DNA of 64,000 nucleotides from Salinibacterium amurskyense (GTDB lineage Bacteria; Actinomycetota; Actinomycetes; Actinomycetales; Microbacteriaceae): positions 1,178,001 through 1,242,000 of the forward strand of contig NZ_PGFH01000001.1 in NCBI RefSeq assembly GCF_002797685.1, given 5' to 3'. Below, one piece after another: positions 33,798 through 42,700 of this stretch. The notes beneath the pieces are model-generated. The model had not been told where the DNA came from. It searched no databases and worked only from the letters and a program-made list of their open reading frames with translations. How positions within the stretch are numbered: the first letter of the stretch is position 1; every line of letters begins with the position of its first letter. The position numbers and the translations under genes are program-made.

Positions 33798-34603
33798 CCG
33801 GCAACCTTCGCGGACTCGGCGCGGCTAGATCGCGCCACCGCAACAAGAATGAGCGGCTGAGCCACCTTCATGAGTGCCCAAACCAATTTGTAGCGGATGC
33901 TCGGAACCGAGAGTCCGCGACCGCGGGCTGCCGCGCGCAGAGCCGAGCGAACCACGAAGTCCGCGTTGAGCCACATCCACTTCGGTGCCATGTCGGAGCG
34001 TTCGATGCCGAGGCGGGCATGAAATTCGGTGCGAACGAAACCGGGCGCGACCGCACTGAAAGTCACACCGCGGTGGCGGTAGTGCGCATTAGCCCAGCGG
34101 CTGAAGCTCAGCGGCCACGTCTTAGCGGCTGCATACATTCCGAGCGGCGCCCCTCCTGCGATACTCGCGACCGTCAGGATGGTGCCTGAGCCTCGGGCGA
34201 GCATGCCCCCGAGCGCAGCGTGGCTGAGGCGCATGGGCACCGTGGCCAAGATCTCGAGCATCCGCTCTTCGTCATCGACGGAGTTCTTTTCGAACTCCTG
34301 CGCAAGGCCGTAGCCCGCGTTATTCACGAGATAGCTCACCGGATGCTCCGTGGAAGCGAGCCGCTCTTCAACCGTTGCCCGCTGCTCCGGGTTAGTGAGG
34401 TCGGCGCCGAGCACCTCAACGTGCACGCCGAAAGCCGAGCGCAGCGACTCCGCCACACTCTCGAGGCGAGCGCGGTCGCGCGCCACCAGAATCAGGTTGT
34501 GGCCGGCTGAGGCGAGCTGGCGGGCGAACTCTGCGCCCAGCCCTGAGGTCGCTCCCGTCACGAGAGCGGTGCCGACGTGCTGCGCTGAAGATGGAGTGGT
34601 CAT
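33794..34603 (-). CDS. Short-chain dehydrogenase/reductase
   Basis: A 269-residue SDR with the cofactor motif TGATSGLGAEFA near residue 17, NNAGYG, the catalytic Ser in VASIAGGAPLG and Tyr-x3-Lys as YAAAKTWP. The NNAGYG and family length fit the DltE/oxidoreductase-type SDRs. The substrate is unknown. TAGCGT lies six bases before the ATG (leaderless). Divergent from xerC and convergent with the nitroreductase gene. Confidence 0.9.
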   Translation of the reverse strand: MTTPSSAQHVGTALVTGATSGLGAEFARQLASAGHNLILVARDRARLESVAESLRSAFGVHVEVLGADLTNPEQRATVEERLASTEHPVSYLVNNAGYGLAQEFEKNSVDDEERMLEILATVPMRLSHAALGGMLARGSGTILTVASIAGGAPLGMYAAAKTWPLSFSRWANAHYRHRGVTFSAVAPGFVRTEFHARLGIERSDMAPKWMWLNADFVVRSALRAAARGRGLSVPSIRYKLVWALMKVAQPLILVAVARSSRAESAKVAG

Positions 34604-34609
34604 CCCGAA

Positions 34610-34615
34610 ACGCTA
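34610..34615 (-). promoter_or_regulatory. -10 box TAGCGT, six bases before the SDR ATG
   Basis: TAGCGT-N6-ATG, leaderless arrangement. Confidence 0.45.
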
Positions 34616-34641
34616 TCGCGTCGTACACGAATGTCTGCAGC

Positions 34642-35568
34642 ATGCCGCACGATAGACACGTGAACCTGCACCGGCTCGTGGATGTGTTTGTCGAGTACCT
34701 CTCGGCAGACCGCGGCTTTAGCGTGCATACGATCCGCTCGTATCGTTCCGATCTCACCACGCTTGTCGATTTTGCTGCTGAGCGCGCTGCGACGATACCT
34801 GCCGATCTCGATCTCGAGTTGCTGCGCGAGTGGCTCTGGCAGTCGTCGCAAGACGGCCTCGCTAAGGCGACGCTCGCTCGCCGCGCAGCAGCCGCCCGAG
34901 CTTTCAGCGCCTGGCTGACTGCTAACCACCACACCGAAGTGGATGCCGCGGCGCGGCTCAAAGCGCCCAAGGCCGAGCGTCATTTGCCCCGGGTTCTCAA
35001 CCGCGACCAAATGGCCGAGATGTTGCAGAGTGTTGAGGCGCGCGCCTCTTCGTCCGACCCGATTGCGCTGCGGGACAGAGCTATTGTCGAGCTCTTGTAC
35101 GCTTCGGCACTGCGGGTGAGCGAACTCGTGGGTTTAAGCGCCAACGATGTCGACGATTCGCGACTCACCGTGCGAGTGATGGGTAAGGGCTCGAAGGAAC
35201 GTGTTGTTCCGTTCGGCATCCCGGCCCAGCGGGCACTCAGTGACTATCTCGAGCGCGGCCGGAGTCAACTGACGACGGAAAGCGGGGGAGCAGCTCCGCT
35301 GTTCGTTGGAGCCCGGGGAAAGCGGCTCAGTGCGCGAACGGTGTACGAAGTGATTGCGCACTTGCTGGCCGATGTTCCGGGGTCGGGCGGATCAGGGCCG
35401 CACACCTTGCGGCACACGGCGGCCACTCATTTGCTCGATGGCGGCGCCGACTTGCGCGCCGTGCAAGAACTCCTCGGGCACGCGAGTTTGGGCACGACTC
35501 AGCTGTACACGCACGTTTCCACCGAGCGCTTGCGTGAAAGCTACCGAACCGCGCATCCACGAGCGTGA
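34642..35568 (+). CDS. xerC: Site-specific tyrosine recombinase XerC
   Basis: A 308-residue tyrosine recombinase that resolves chromosome dimers at dif with its XerD partner. Catalytic residues: R158 (ALRVSEL), K182 (GKGSKERVVP), H254 and R257 (HTLRH), H280 (LLGHASL) and Y289 (TQLYTHVS). XerC rather than XerD is favoured because it follows the dprA region and precedes rpsB, the usual actinobacterial place for xerC. A GTG six codons in (34660) with a CACGAT six bases before it is a possible true start. The stop codon lies inside the first unit of a 20-bp tandem array. Confidence 0.9.
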   Translation: MPHDRHVNLHRLVDVFVEYLSADRGFSVHTIRSYRSDLTTLVDFAAERAATIPADLDLELLREWLWQSSQDGLAKATLARRAAAARAFSAWLTANHHTEVDAAARLKAPKAERHLPRVLNRDQMAEMLQSVEARASSSDPIALRDRAIVELLYASALRVSELVGLSANDVDDSRLTVRVMGKGSKERVVPFGIPAQRALSDYLERGRSQLTTESGGAAPLFVGARGKRLSARTVYEVIAHLLADVPGSGGSGPHTLRHTAATHLLDGGADLRAVQELLGHASLGTTQLYTHVSTERLRESYRTAHPRA

Positions 35569-35630
35569 CAGCGCACCCACGAGCGTGACCGCGCATCCGC
35601 GAGCGTGATTGCGCACCCGCGAGCGTGACC
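35551..35630 (+). repeat. Four tandem copies of a 20-bp unit at the xerC 3' end
   Basis: Units start at 35551, 35571, 35591 and 35611, consensus GCGCAYCCRCGAGCGTGAYN. The xerC stop (35566-35568) is in unit 1. No spacers, so not CRISPR. About 70 bp of plain sequence follows to the MarR gene end. Confidence 0.85.
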
Positions 35631-35697
35631 GGGCTGGGTAGCGAGACCTCGGGGGCCGAGCTCGCCGGCAGTGCGTGATGTGTGCGGCTAACGCGAT

Positions 35698-36276
35698 CTA
35701 GCTGCCGAAAATTGTCGGCCCGACCTGGGTCTCAGGCTTCCACGACGAGCGCCGCGGTCCGGGCGGATCAATCTTGGGCGGGGCGACGGCCGGCTTCGGC
35801 GCCGGAATGTCGGCGGGGTCGGGAAGTTGCTCACGATAAATCGTGACGACCTGGTTGAGGTATCGCTCGATGACCTCTTTCTCGGTGTCATCGAAGTTGT
35901 CGAGTACGCGGTCGATGCCCATAATCATCGGCATCAAAGTTGCCATAGCGGTTTCAACAGAACGCGGATTGGGTACGACGACGACGCTGCGGCGGTCGGT
36001 CGGGTGCTGTTCGCGAGTGACGTGACCGACGCCTATCAGGCGGTCAATCGAGGCGGTAACCGCCGGAGTTGAAATATTGAGGCGGCGCGAAAGTTCAGTC
36101 GGGGGCAGCGGCCCACTCATGATCAGGTGTTCCATCGCTTCGAGGTCAGTGGCATTGACGGAGAGCGTGCGGCCGACGTGCTCCTCGAACTCTTCGCTGA
36201 TGTCGAGGATGTCCCGCAGCAGTTGGGTGGGGCGGCGTGCTTGGGGGCGCTCCATGGCGGGTTCGGTGTGTTGCAT
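35698..36276 (-). CDS. MarR-family transcriptional regulator
   Basis: A 192-residue protein with a winged HTH (PLPPTELSRRLNISTPAVTASIDRLIGVGHVTRE, beta-wing HPTDRRSVVV). The last about 35 residues are a proline-rich tail (PAPKPAVAPPKIDPPGPRR), unusual for MarR proteins. Divergent from the MMPL transporter gene with 77 bp between starts, so likely its regulator. A promoter TAGACA-17-TAAAGT ends seven bases before the ATG. Confidence 0.88.
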   Translation of the reverse strand: MQHTEPAMERPQARRPTQLLRDILDISEEFEEHVGRTLSVNATDLEAMEHLIMSGPLPPTELSRRLNISTPAVTASIDRLIGVGHVTREQHPTDRRSVVVVPNPRSVETAMATLMPMIMGIDRVLDNFDDTEKEVIERYLNQVVTIYREQLPDPADIPAPKPAVAPPKIDPPGPRRSSWKPETQVGPTIFGS

Positions 36277-36283
36277 GGTGAAT

Positions 36284-36323
36284 ACTTTACCTGTATGTTT
36301 CTAACTTGTCTAATATCTAGTTA
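36284..36323. promoter_or_regulatory. MarR/MMPL divergent promoter region with imperfect palindrome
   Basis: Minus strand: -35 TAGACA (36307-36312), -10 TAAAGT (36284-36289). Plus strand: weak TTTACC (36287-36292) and TAATAT (36311-36316). TAACT...AGTTA arms at 36302-36306 and 36319-36323 overlap both and could be the MarR operator. Confidence 0.5.
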
Positions 36324-36353
36324 ATCGAAGTACTTTGCTTCAGAAGGAGAGCG

Positions 36354-38522
36354 ATGTCTCGCCTCAGGACGTTCATCACCGCCCGAAAGACTTCGTGGAT
36401 CGTGTTGGTCACCGCATTCCTCGCCGCTGGCGCGATCTTTGCTGCCGGTTCCGGCAATGAAGAGGGCGCACTTCCCGGCGTTGGTCTTCCCGATTCCGCC
36501 GAATCAGCCCAGGCCGCTGCTGCGGCAGAAGACCTGCCGGGCGCCGATTCCACAGTCGCGCTGCTCGTCTACACCCGTGAAAGCGGCGATCTCACCGACG
36601 ACGACATTGCCGCGATCACTGACGCGACGGGTTCGCTGAGCGAACTCTCCGCCGAGGGATTCGTTCCGCCGCCGTCGTTCTCTGACGATGGCACGACAGC
36701 CCTCGTCACGGTTCCGCTCGACAAGCTCACTGAAGCGGGCGAACAGGCGGAGCGTGCTGACGAGATTCGCACCGAAGCAAACGCAGACCTCCCCGATGGT
36801 CTCTCCGCTCTATTGAGTGGCCCGGAAGGGTTCGCTGTCGACATCGCTGCCGTCTTCGAGGGCGCTGACTTCACTCTTCTCCTCACGACCGTCATCGTGG
36901 TCGCTGTGCTGCTGCTCGTCACTTACCGCAGCCCGTGGTTGTGGCTCGTGCCGCTCATCGTGGTGGGTACTGCTGACGGTCTCGCGGGCATCGTTGCCGC
37001 TCGCGTTGCCACTCTTGCCGGCATCCAGTTGGATGCTTCCGTCACTGGCATCCTCTCCGTACTCGTTTTCGGTGCTGGTACTAACTACGCGCTCCTGTTG
37101 ATTGCGCGATACCGCGACGAATTGCGCCTGGTCGAGGATCGCCGTGAAGCCATGTCTCGTGCCCTGCGTGGTGCGGGCCCCGCCATCATCGCCAGCGGTA
37201 GCACCGTGGTACTCGCCCTCCTAACGCTCGTGTTTGCCGAGCTTCAGGGCAACCGTGCCCTCGGCATCGCGTGTGCCACGGGTGTAGTTATTGCCATGAT
37301 CTTTGCACTCGTTGTTCTGCCTGCCGCTCTCGTGCTCTTCGGTCGTGGCCTCTTCTGGCCCTACATTCCCAAGTTCGGCACTGAGGGCAGCGCTGAGCGC
37401 GGCGTCTGGCACAAGCTCGGTGTTCTCGTTTCCAAGAAGCCCGTGGTTGTCGCCGTCCTTGGTGCCATTGTGCTCGGAGCGCTCTCCTTGGGCGTGCCGC
37501 AGATCAAAATCGGCCTCTCGCAGACTGAGAGCTTCACGCAGGTTCCCGAAGCAGTGCAGGGCCAAGAGCTCATTGCGGATGCCTTCCCCGCCGGCAGCGG
37601 TTCGCCGGCGTCGGTCATCGTGAACTCTGACTACGCCGAAGAAGCAGCCCAGGCTGCCGAAGGTGTCGACGGCGTTGATGCTGTTCGAATCGGCGAAAGC
37701 ACCTCCACGATCACGCAGATCAGTGTGGTGTTGGATGACGCGGCCGAGACTGAAGGGTCGTTCGCCGCTATTGAGGCGCTCCGTGCTGAACTCTCCACAA
37801 TCGACGGTGCTGACGCGCTCGTCGGTGGGCTGGATGCGCAGGCTCTCGACGTCGAGCGGGCTCAGCAGTCCGACCAAGACTTGGTCATCCCGCTCATCCT
37901 CGGCCTCGTATTCATCGTGTTGGTGTTGTTGCTCCGTTCGCTGGTTGCTCCGATCCTGCTGCTGCTCACGGTTGTTGCGTCGTTCTTCGCGAGCCTCGGT
38001 GCTAGCTGGTTGCTCTTCCAGACGGTGTTCGACTTCCCGGCGATCGATACGAACGTTGTGCTGTTTAGCTTCCTGTTCTTGGTGGCGCTGGGTGTCGATT
38101 ACAACATCTTCTTGGTCACTCGCGCTCGAGAAGAAGCTGTCGAATACGGCACTCGCCAGGGCATGATTCGGGCACTCTCGTCGACTGGCGGTGTGATCAC
38201 GAGTGCCGGTATTCTGCTCGCCGCGGTCTTCGCGGTGCTCGGAGTGCTGCCGCTCATAACGCTCACACAAATCGGAATCATCGTCTGTATCGGTGTACTG
38301 CTCGACACCCTCCTCGTGCGAACCGTGATTGTTCCTTCGCTCGCGTTCATGCTGGGGGAGAAGTTCTGGTGGCCGACTCGGGTGATCTCGGTGGGCGCTG
38401 AAGTGCGCACTCCGAAGGGATCGGGCAATCACGTTCGTACCCACGCTCCGGCGCACTCGACCGAGCACACTCCGAAGCACGCCGAGGGCGACGCTGCTCC
38501 CAAGCACAAAATCGACCACTAA
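36354..38522 (+). CDS. MMPL-family (RND) membrane transporter
   Basis: A 722-residue transporter with two repeats of a large exported loop and about six membrane helices each (first cluster about residues 175-330, second about 515-660). The GAGTNYALLLIARYRDEL and LGVDYNIFLVTRAREEA segments are the diagnostic MMPL/HpnN-like proton-relay parts. MMPL proteins export lipids or drugs by proton force. The C-terminal tail is His-rich (ending HAEGDAAPKHKIDH). A strong AAGGAG lies four bases before the ATG. Probably controlled by the divergent MarR gene. Confidence 0.9.
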   Translation: MSRLRTFITARKTSWIVLVTAFLAAGAIFAAGSGNEEGALPGVGLPDSAESAQAAAAAEDLPGADSTVALLVYTRESGDLTDDDIAAITDATGSLSELSAEGFVPPPSFSDDGTTALVTVPLDKLTEAGEQAERADEIRTEANADLPDGLSALLSGPEGFAVDIAAVFEGADFTLLLTTVIVVAVLLLVTYRSPWLWLVPLIVVGTADGLAGIVAARVATLAGIQLDASVTGILSVLVFGAGTNYALLLIARYRDELRLVEDRREAMSRALRGAGPAIIASGSTVVLALLTLVFAELQGNRALGIACATGVVIAMIFALVVLPAALVLFGRGLFWPYIPKFGTEGSAERGVWHKLGVLVSKKPVVVAVLGAIVLGALSLGVPQIKIGLSQTESFTQVPEAVQGQELIADAFPAGSGSPASVIVNSDYAEEAAQAAEGVDGVDAVRIGESTSTITQISVVLDDAAETEGSFAAIEALRAELSTIDGADALVGGLDAQALDVERAQQSDQDLVIPLILGLVFIVLVLLLRSLVAPILLLLTVVASFFASLGASWLLFQTVFDFPAIDTNVVLFSFLFLVALGVDYNIFLVTRAREEAVEYGTRQGMIRALSSTGGVITSAGILLAAVFAVLGVLPLITLTQIGIIVCIGVLLDTLLVRTVIVPSLAFMLGEKFWWPTRVISVGAEVRTPKGSGNHVRTHAPAHSTEHTPKHAEGDAAPKHKIDH

Positions 38523-38548
38523 GTCTCCGTTCGGATCACGGAAAACTG

Positions 38549-38596
38549 GCCCTAGTCGGGTTCCTGCGCTTCGCGCTCGAACCCGGCTAGGGCTTT
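38549..38596. terminator. Bidirectional terminator between the MMPL and M23 genes
   Basis: A 15-base stem GCCCTAGTCGGGTTC (38549-38563) with GAACCCGGCTAGGGC (38579-38593), one wobble pair, T-run TTT on the plus side. The M23 stop codon (38587-38589) is inside the 3' arm. Confidence 0.8.
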
Positions 38597-39078
38597 CTTG
38601 TGGGCAAGAGGATCGCGCGCGGAATCGCTCCGAGGTAGTTCAGCGGCGACACGTACTCGCCATTGAGGCGCACGCCAAAATGGAGGCACGAGACGGAGCA
38701 GTGCCCTGGCTGCAGTTCGCCCACAATCTCACCCTGCGCCACGGGGTCGCCTCGAGCCAGCGCGCTCGTTACAGGCTCGTAGCTCGTGATGAGTCCGCCC
38801 GAATGCCGAATCGACAACACCGGGCGATCGACAACGGTGCCGGCGAAGTGCACCACGCCCGCGGCTGGAGCCCGCACCTCGATTGACGCACCGGCACCGA
38901 TGTCGATCCCGCGATGTCCAGCAGAGTAGGGGGTTTCGGGCGCGATATAGGGCCGGATGATCGGATGCGGTGCCTCCACCGGCCAACTCCACCCGGCTTC
39001 AGCGCTCACGGGGGCGCTCGCGCCGGTCACCACGGCGATGAGAATGGCAAGAATCATGCACAACGGGGCTCGAATCAT
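38587..39078 (-). CDS. Secreted M23-family metallopeptidase (LytM-like)
   Basis: A 163-residue protein with a signal peptide (about residues 1-27, ILAILIAVVTGASAPVSA) and a single LytM domain: HRGIDIGA (His and Asp), then SCLHFGVRLNG (second His-x-x-Gly type). Such enzymes cut peptidoglycan cross-bridges, some being regulators only. The gene just before rpsB is often an M23 peptidase in Actinobacteria (Rv2891 in M. tuberculosis, from memory). No Lys/glycan-binding domain is present, so it is a minimal form. Confidence 0.86.
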   Translation of the reverse strand: MIRAPLCMILAILIAVVTGASAPVSAEAGWSWPVEAPHPIIRPYIAPETPYSAGHRGIDIGAGASIEVRAPAAGVVHFAGTVVDRPVLSIRHSGGLITSYEPVTSALARGDPVAQGEIVGELQPGHCSVSCLHFGVRLNGEYVSPLNYLGAIPRAILLPTRKP

Positions 39079-39172
39079 CCACCCAGTGTCGAGAATTCAC
39101 GCGGGGCTCGTCGCGAGAAAACCGCTTCCGGGGAAAACGGAAATCAGTGACGTTGTTGTGGGGGAGCGATGG

Positions 39173-39206
39173 TATGATTTTGGCAGCACCGCGTGTATTC
39201 GCGGTG
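39173..39206 (+). promoter_or_regulatory. rpsB leader: -10 TATGAT and a CACCGCG hairpin
   Basis: TATGAT at 39173-39178 is the best -10 in the 321-bp gap before rpsB, though the -35 is weak. Just after lies the hairpin CACCGCG / CGCGGTG (39187-39206). The roughly 210-base leader could carry S2 autoregulation (inference). No other feature seen in this gap. Confidence 0.4.
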
Positions 39207-39399
39207 ACTACGCGTGCCCCGTTGCAGTACAACTACTTCAACACACGGCCGCTATCTCCACTCAGTCCCCTTTCGTGCAGCACTGCGATCGGGGCGGAGG
39301 TATGCCCGGGCACTAGGATTCGCGCCAACCGGTAGCGAGTATTAACTGAGAAGGCCATTGCCGCCATGCGCGCCAGTGAGCCAGAAAAGGAGAACGGCC

Positions 39400-40323
39400 A
39401 TGGCCGTCGTAACCATCCGCGAGCTGCTCGACAGCGGCGTACACTTCGGACACCAGACTCGTCGTTGGAACCCGAAAATGAAGCGCTTTATTCTGACCGA
39501 GCGCTCGGGCAGCCACATCATTGACCTTCAGCAGTCGCTGGGTCACATCGACGCAGTTTACGACTACGTCAAGGAGACCGTCGCACACGGCGGAACCATC
39601 CTCTTCGTTGGTACCAAGAAGCAGGCACAGGGTTCCATCGCGGAGCAGGCACTGCGCGTAGGCCAGCCCTACGTCAACCAGCGCTGGCTCGGTGGACTCC
39701 TCACCAACTTCCAGACGGTTTCCAAGCGTCTTGCGCGCATGAAGGAACTCGAAGAGGTCGACTTCGACGACACCACTCGTGGTTTCACCAAGAAGGAACT
39801 CCTCATTCAGAAGCGCGAGCTTGTGAAGCTGCAGAAGAGCCTCGGTGGTATCCGTAACCTCACGAAGACCCCTTCGGCCATCTGGATCGTCGACACCAAG
39901 AAGGAGCACCTCGCCATTGACGAGGCTCACAAGCTTGGTATCCCGGTTATCGCCATCCTCGACACCAACTGCGACCCCGACGACGTTGCGTACCCGATCC
40001 CGGGTAACGACGACGCCATCCGCTCGGTTGGTCTCCTCACTCGCATCGTCGCTGACGCTGCTGCTGAGGGCCTCATCCAGCGTCACCAGAAGCCAGAAGA
40101 GGGCAAAGAAGTAGAGCCCATGGCTGCATGGGAAGCTGAACTTCTTGGCCAGGCTGACGCAGATGCTGCTGCAGCAAAGACCGAAGAGCCCAAGGCTGAC
40201 GAAGCAAAGGCTGAAGAGCCCAAGGCTGACAAGGACGAGGCAAAGGCTGATGACGCTGCTGCTAAGCCCGCAGCAAAGAAGACCCCCGCGAAGGCTGCAG
40301 ATGCAGCTGACGACAAGAAGTAA
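39400..40323 (+). CDS. rpsB: 30S ribosomal protein S2
   Basis: A 307-residue S2 starting [27 protein letters not shown], with [22 protein letters not shown] and [14 protein letters not shown]. The normal protein ends near residue 250. A 50-residue tail rich in Ala, Lys, Glu and Asp follows ([16 protein letters not shown]). The ATG at 39400 has AAAAGGAG upstream; the longer frame to 39358 is not S2-like. tsf follows 11 bp later. Confidence 0.97.
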   Translation: MAVVTIRELLDSGVHFGHQTRRWNPKMKRFILTERSGSHIIDLQQSLGHIDAVYDYVKETVAHGGTILFVGTKKQAQGSIAEQALRVGQPYVNQRWLGGLLTNFQTVSKRLARMKELEEVDFDDTTRGFTKKELLIQKRELVKLQKSLGGIRNLTKTPSAIWIVDTKKEHLAIDEAHKLGIPVIAILDTNCDPDDVAYPIPGNDDAIRSVGLLTRIVADAAAEGLIQRHQKPEEGKEVEPMAAWEAELLGQADADAAAAKTEEPKADEAKAEEPKADKDEAKADDAAAKPAAKKTPAKAADAADDKK

Positions 40324-40334
40324 GGATTCGAACA

Positions 40335-41162
40335 ATGGCAGACTTTAGCCTCGAAGACCTCAAGACCCTGCGCGAGCGCCTCGGCACCGGCATGGTCGAA
40401 ACGAAGAACGCTCTCGTTGAGGCAGGCGGTGACCTCGAGAAGGCCACTGAGCTTCTTCGTCTGCGCGGTGCCAAGAGCAACGCCAAGCGTTCCGACCGTT
40501 CCACCAGCGAAGGCCTCATCGCCGCACAGTCCGCTGGATCAGCAACGACCATCATCGAGCTCGCCTGCGAGACCGACTTCGTAGCAAAGGGCGACAAGTT
40601 TGTTGCTCTCGGCGAAGCCGTTGTTGCAGCCGTTTCGGCCGCTGGTGCTTCGACTGTTGAAGAGGGCCTCGCAGCAACTGCGGGCTCGGCTACGGTTGCA
40701 GACCTGATCAGCGACGAAGCAGCAATCCTCGGTGAGAAGATCGAGCTGCGCCGCTTGGCCAAGCTCGAGGGCGACTCGTTCGAGATCTACATGCACCGCA
40801 CCAACAAGGACCTGCCTCCGCAGGTTGGCGTTGTTGTCGCGTACACGGGTGACGATGCAGAGACCGCTCGCGGAATCGCTCAGCACATCTCGTTCGCTGC
40901 TCCTTCCTACCTCTCGCGCGACGACGTTCCGGCAGAAGATGTCGAGAACGAGCGTCGCATCGTTGAGGAAATCAGCCGCGGAGAGGGCAAGCCTGACGCT
41001 GCTCTTCCCAAGATCGTAGAAGGCCGTCTCGGCGCATTCTTCAAGCAGGTTTCGCTGCTTGACCAGGATTACGCTCGTGACAACAAGCTCTCGATCGCTA
41101 AGGTCGCCGAAGCTGCAGGCATCACCGTTACCGGTTTTGCTCGCTTCAAGGTAGGCGCCTAA
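40335..41162 (+). CDS. tsf: Elongation factor Ts
   Basis: A 275-residue EF-Ts, the nucleotide-exchange factor of EF-Tu. N-terminal UBA-like module (LKTLRERLGTGMVETKNALVEAGGDLEKATELLR) then the core (TDFVAKGDKFVAL). Standard length and order after rpsB. A hairpin terminator follows. Confidence 0.97.
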   Translation: MADFSLEDLKTLRERLGTGMVETKNALVEAGGDLEKATELLRLRGAKSNAKRSDRSTSEGLIAAQSAGSATTIIELACETDFVAKGDKFVALGEAVVAAVSAAGASTVEEGLAATAGSATVADLISDEAAILGEKIELRRLAKLEGDSFEIYMHRTNKDLPPQVGVVVAYTGDDAETARGIAQHISFAAPSYLSRDDVPAEDVENERRIVEEISRGEGKPDAALPKIVEGRLGAFFKQVSLLDQDYARDNKLSIAKVAEAAGITVTGFARFKVGA

Positions 41163-41177
41163 CACTCAGTGTGATGA

Positions 41178-41210
41178 AGGCCCGAGGCTCTATTGCCTCG
41201 GGCCTTTATT
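41178..41210 (+). terminator. Intrinsic terminator after tsf
   Basis: 12-base stem AAGGCCCGAGGC / GCCTCGGGCCTT with loop TCTATT, then TTTAT. Confidence 0.85.
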
Positions 41211-41326
41211 GTGCGCGCACCACCGGTGGCGGCCCAGCGCGGCTTGCGGCGAATCTGCTGTGCGCTCGTGCTGAAGGCACCACAACGCAATAGCCTGTAT
41301 ATGAACATCAACACGGAAAGAAGACG

Positions 41327-42040
41327 ATGACAACTCAACGCAAACGCCGAGTGCTACTGAAACTATCGGGAGAAGCGTTCGGTGGTGGTCAGCTGGGTGT
41401 GAACCCGGATGTTGTCTCGGCACTCGCCAAGGAAATCGCTGCGGCATCCGCCCAGGTAGAAATCGCGATTGTCGTTGGTGGAGGTAACTTCTTCCGTGGA
41501 GCCGAACTGAGCCAGCGCGGTATGGACCGTGGCCGTGCTGACTACATGGGCATGTTGGGCACCGTCATGAACGCCCTCGCCCTTCAAGACTTCTTGGAGC
41601 AGGCCGGCGTAGCAACGCGCGTGCAGTCTGCCATTGCCATGACTCAGGTCGCTGAACCGTACATTCCGTTGCGTGCAGAGCGTCACCTCGAAAAGGGTCG
41701 CGTTGTTATCTTCGGTGCGGGCGCTGGCCTGCCTTACTTCTCGACCGACACAGTGGCCGCCCAGCGTGCCCTCGAAATCGGTGCCGAAGAAGTGCTCGTT
41801 GCTAAAAATGGTGTGGATGGCGTCTACGACGCTGACCCCCGCAACAACCCCGATGCCCGCAAGCTCGAGTCAATCAGCTTCCAAGACGCTCTCGTTCAGG
41901 GCTTGAAGGTTGTTGACTCGACTGCGTTCAGCCTGTGCATGGATAACTCGATGCCGATGCTCGTGTTCGGCATGGAGCCGGCCGGAAACCTCACGCGCGC
42001 CATTGTCGGTGAACAGATCGGCACTCGCGTGCACGGATAG
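41327..42040 (+). CDS. pyrH: UMP kinase
   Basis: A 237-residue amino-acid-kinase-fold UMP kinase: [49 protein letters not shown] and [14 protein letters not shown]. It makes UDP, feeding all pyrimidine nucleotides. Standard place between tsf and frr. It has its own leader after the tsf terminator, with GGAAAG-like bases before the ATG. Confidence 0.97.
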   Translation: MTTQRKRRVLLKLSGEAFGGGQLGVNPDVVSALAKEIAAASAQVEIAIVVGGGNFFRGAELSQRGMDRGRADYMGMLGTVMNALALQDFLEQAGVATRVQSAIAMTQVAEPYIPLRAERHLEKGRVVIFGAGAGLPYFSTDTVAAQRALEIGAEEVLVAKNGVDGVYDADPRNNPDARKLESISFQDALVQGLKVVDSTAFSLCMDNSMPMLVFGMEPAGNLTRAIVGEQIGTRVHG

Positions 42041-42148
42041 CGCTCTGCTATTCGAAAACCCACCAAGCTAAACGATTTCCGAGTGCCGCGCAACGGTTGT
42101 AGTAACGACCTCACGCTAAACTCGGGTAAGACCTAGAGGAGTGCCCCC

Positions 42149-42700
42149 GTGATCAGTGATGTTCTAGCCGAGGCTAGCGAAAAGATGAACAAGGCAGTGG
42201 ATGCTGCCAAAGAAGACTTCAGCACGGTGCGTACCGGCCGCGCTAACCCGGCGCTGTTCCAGAAGGTCCTCGTGGACTATTACGGAACACCGACCCCGTT
42301 GCAGCAGTTGGCTTCGATGGTAAACCAAGAGGCTCGTACTCTGATCATCACGCCGTTCGACAAATCAGCTCTCAAAGACATTGAGAAGGCGATTGCTGCA
42401 GCCCACCACATTGGTGCCAGCGTCGGCAACGACGGAAACGTCATCCGTGCCACGCTGCCGGAACTCACCGAAGAGCGTCGCAAGGACTTCGTCAAGGTTG
42501 TTCGCGAGAAGGCTGAGCAGGCTCGTGTCTCGCTCCGCAACGTGCGCCGCAAGGCAAAAGACGACCTCGACGCGCTGACCGAGGTCGGCGAAGACGAGAT
42601 TGCTCGCGCAGAAAAAGAACTCGAAGCGAGCACGAAGGCTCACGTTGACGCGATCGACGACGCACTCAAGCGCAAAGAAGCTGAGTTGCTCGAGGTCTAA
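42149..42700 (+). CDS. frr: Ribosome recycling factor
   Basis: A 183-residue RRF, which with EF-G splits post-termination ribosomes. Motifs: [61 protein letters not shown] and [29 protein letters not shown] start after a GAGGAG. Its TAA shares one base with the cdsA ATG (TAATG, 42698-42702). Confidence 0.97.
   Translation: MISDVLAEASEKMNKAVDAAKEDFSTVRTGRANPALFQKVLVDYYGTPTPLQQLASMVNQEARTLIITPFDKSALKDIEKAIAAAHHIGASVGNDGNVIRATLPELTEERRKDFVKVVREKAEQARVSLRNVRRKAKDDLDALTEVGEDEIARAEKELEASTKAHVDAIDDALKRKEAELLEV

Noticed and set aside
35551-35630. CRISPR array
   Set aside because: Units are contiguous 20-mers without spacers.
37221-38519. 432-codon open frame opposite the MMPL gene
   Set aside because: Composition is Arg/Glu/His-heavy from reversed membrane codons; no start signal or motif.
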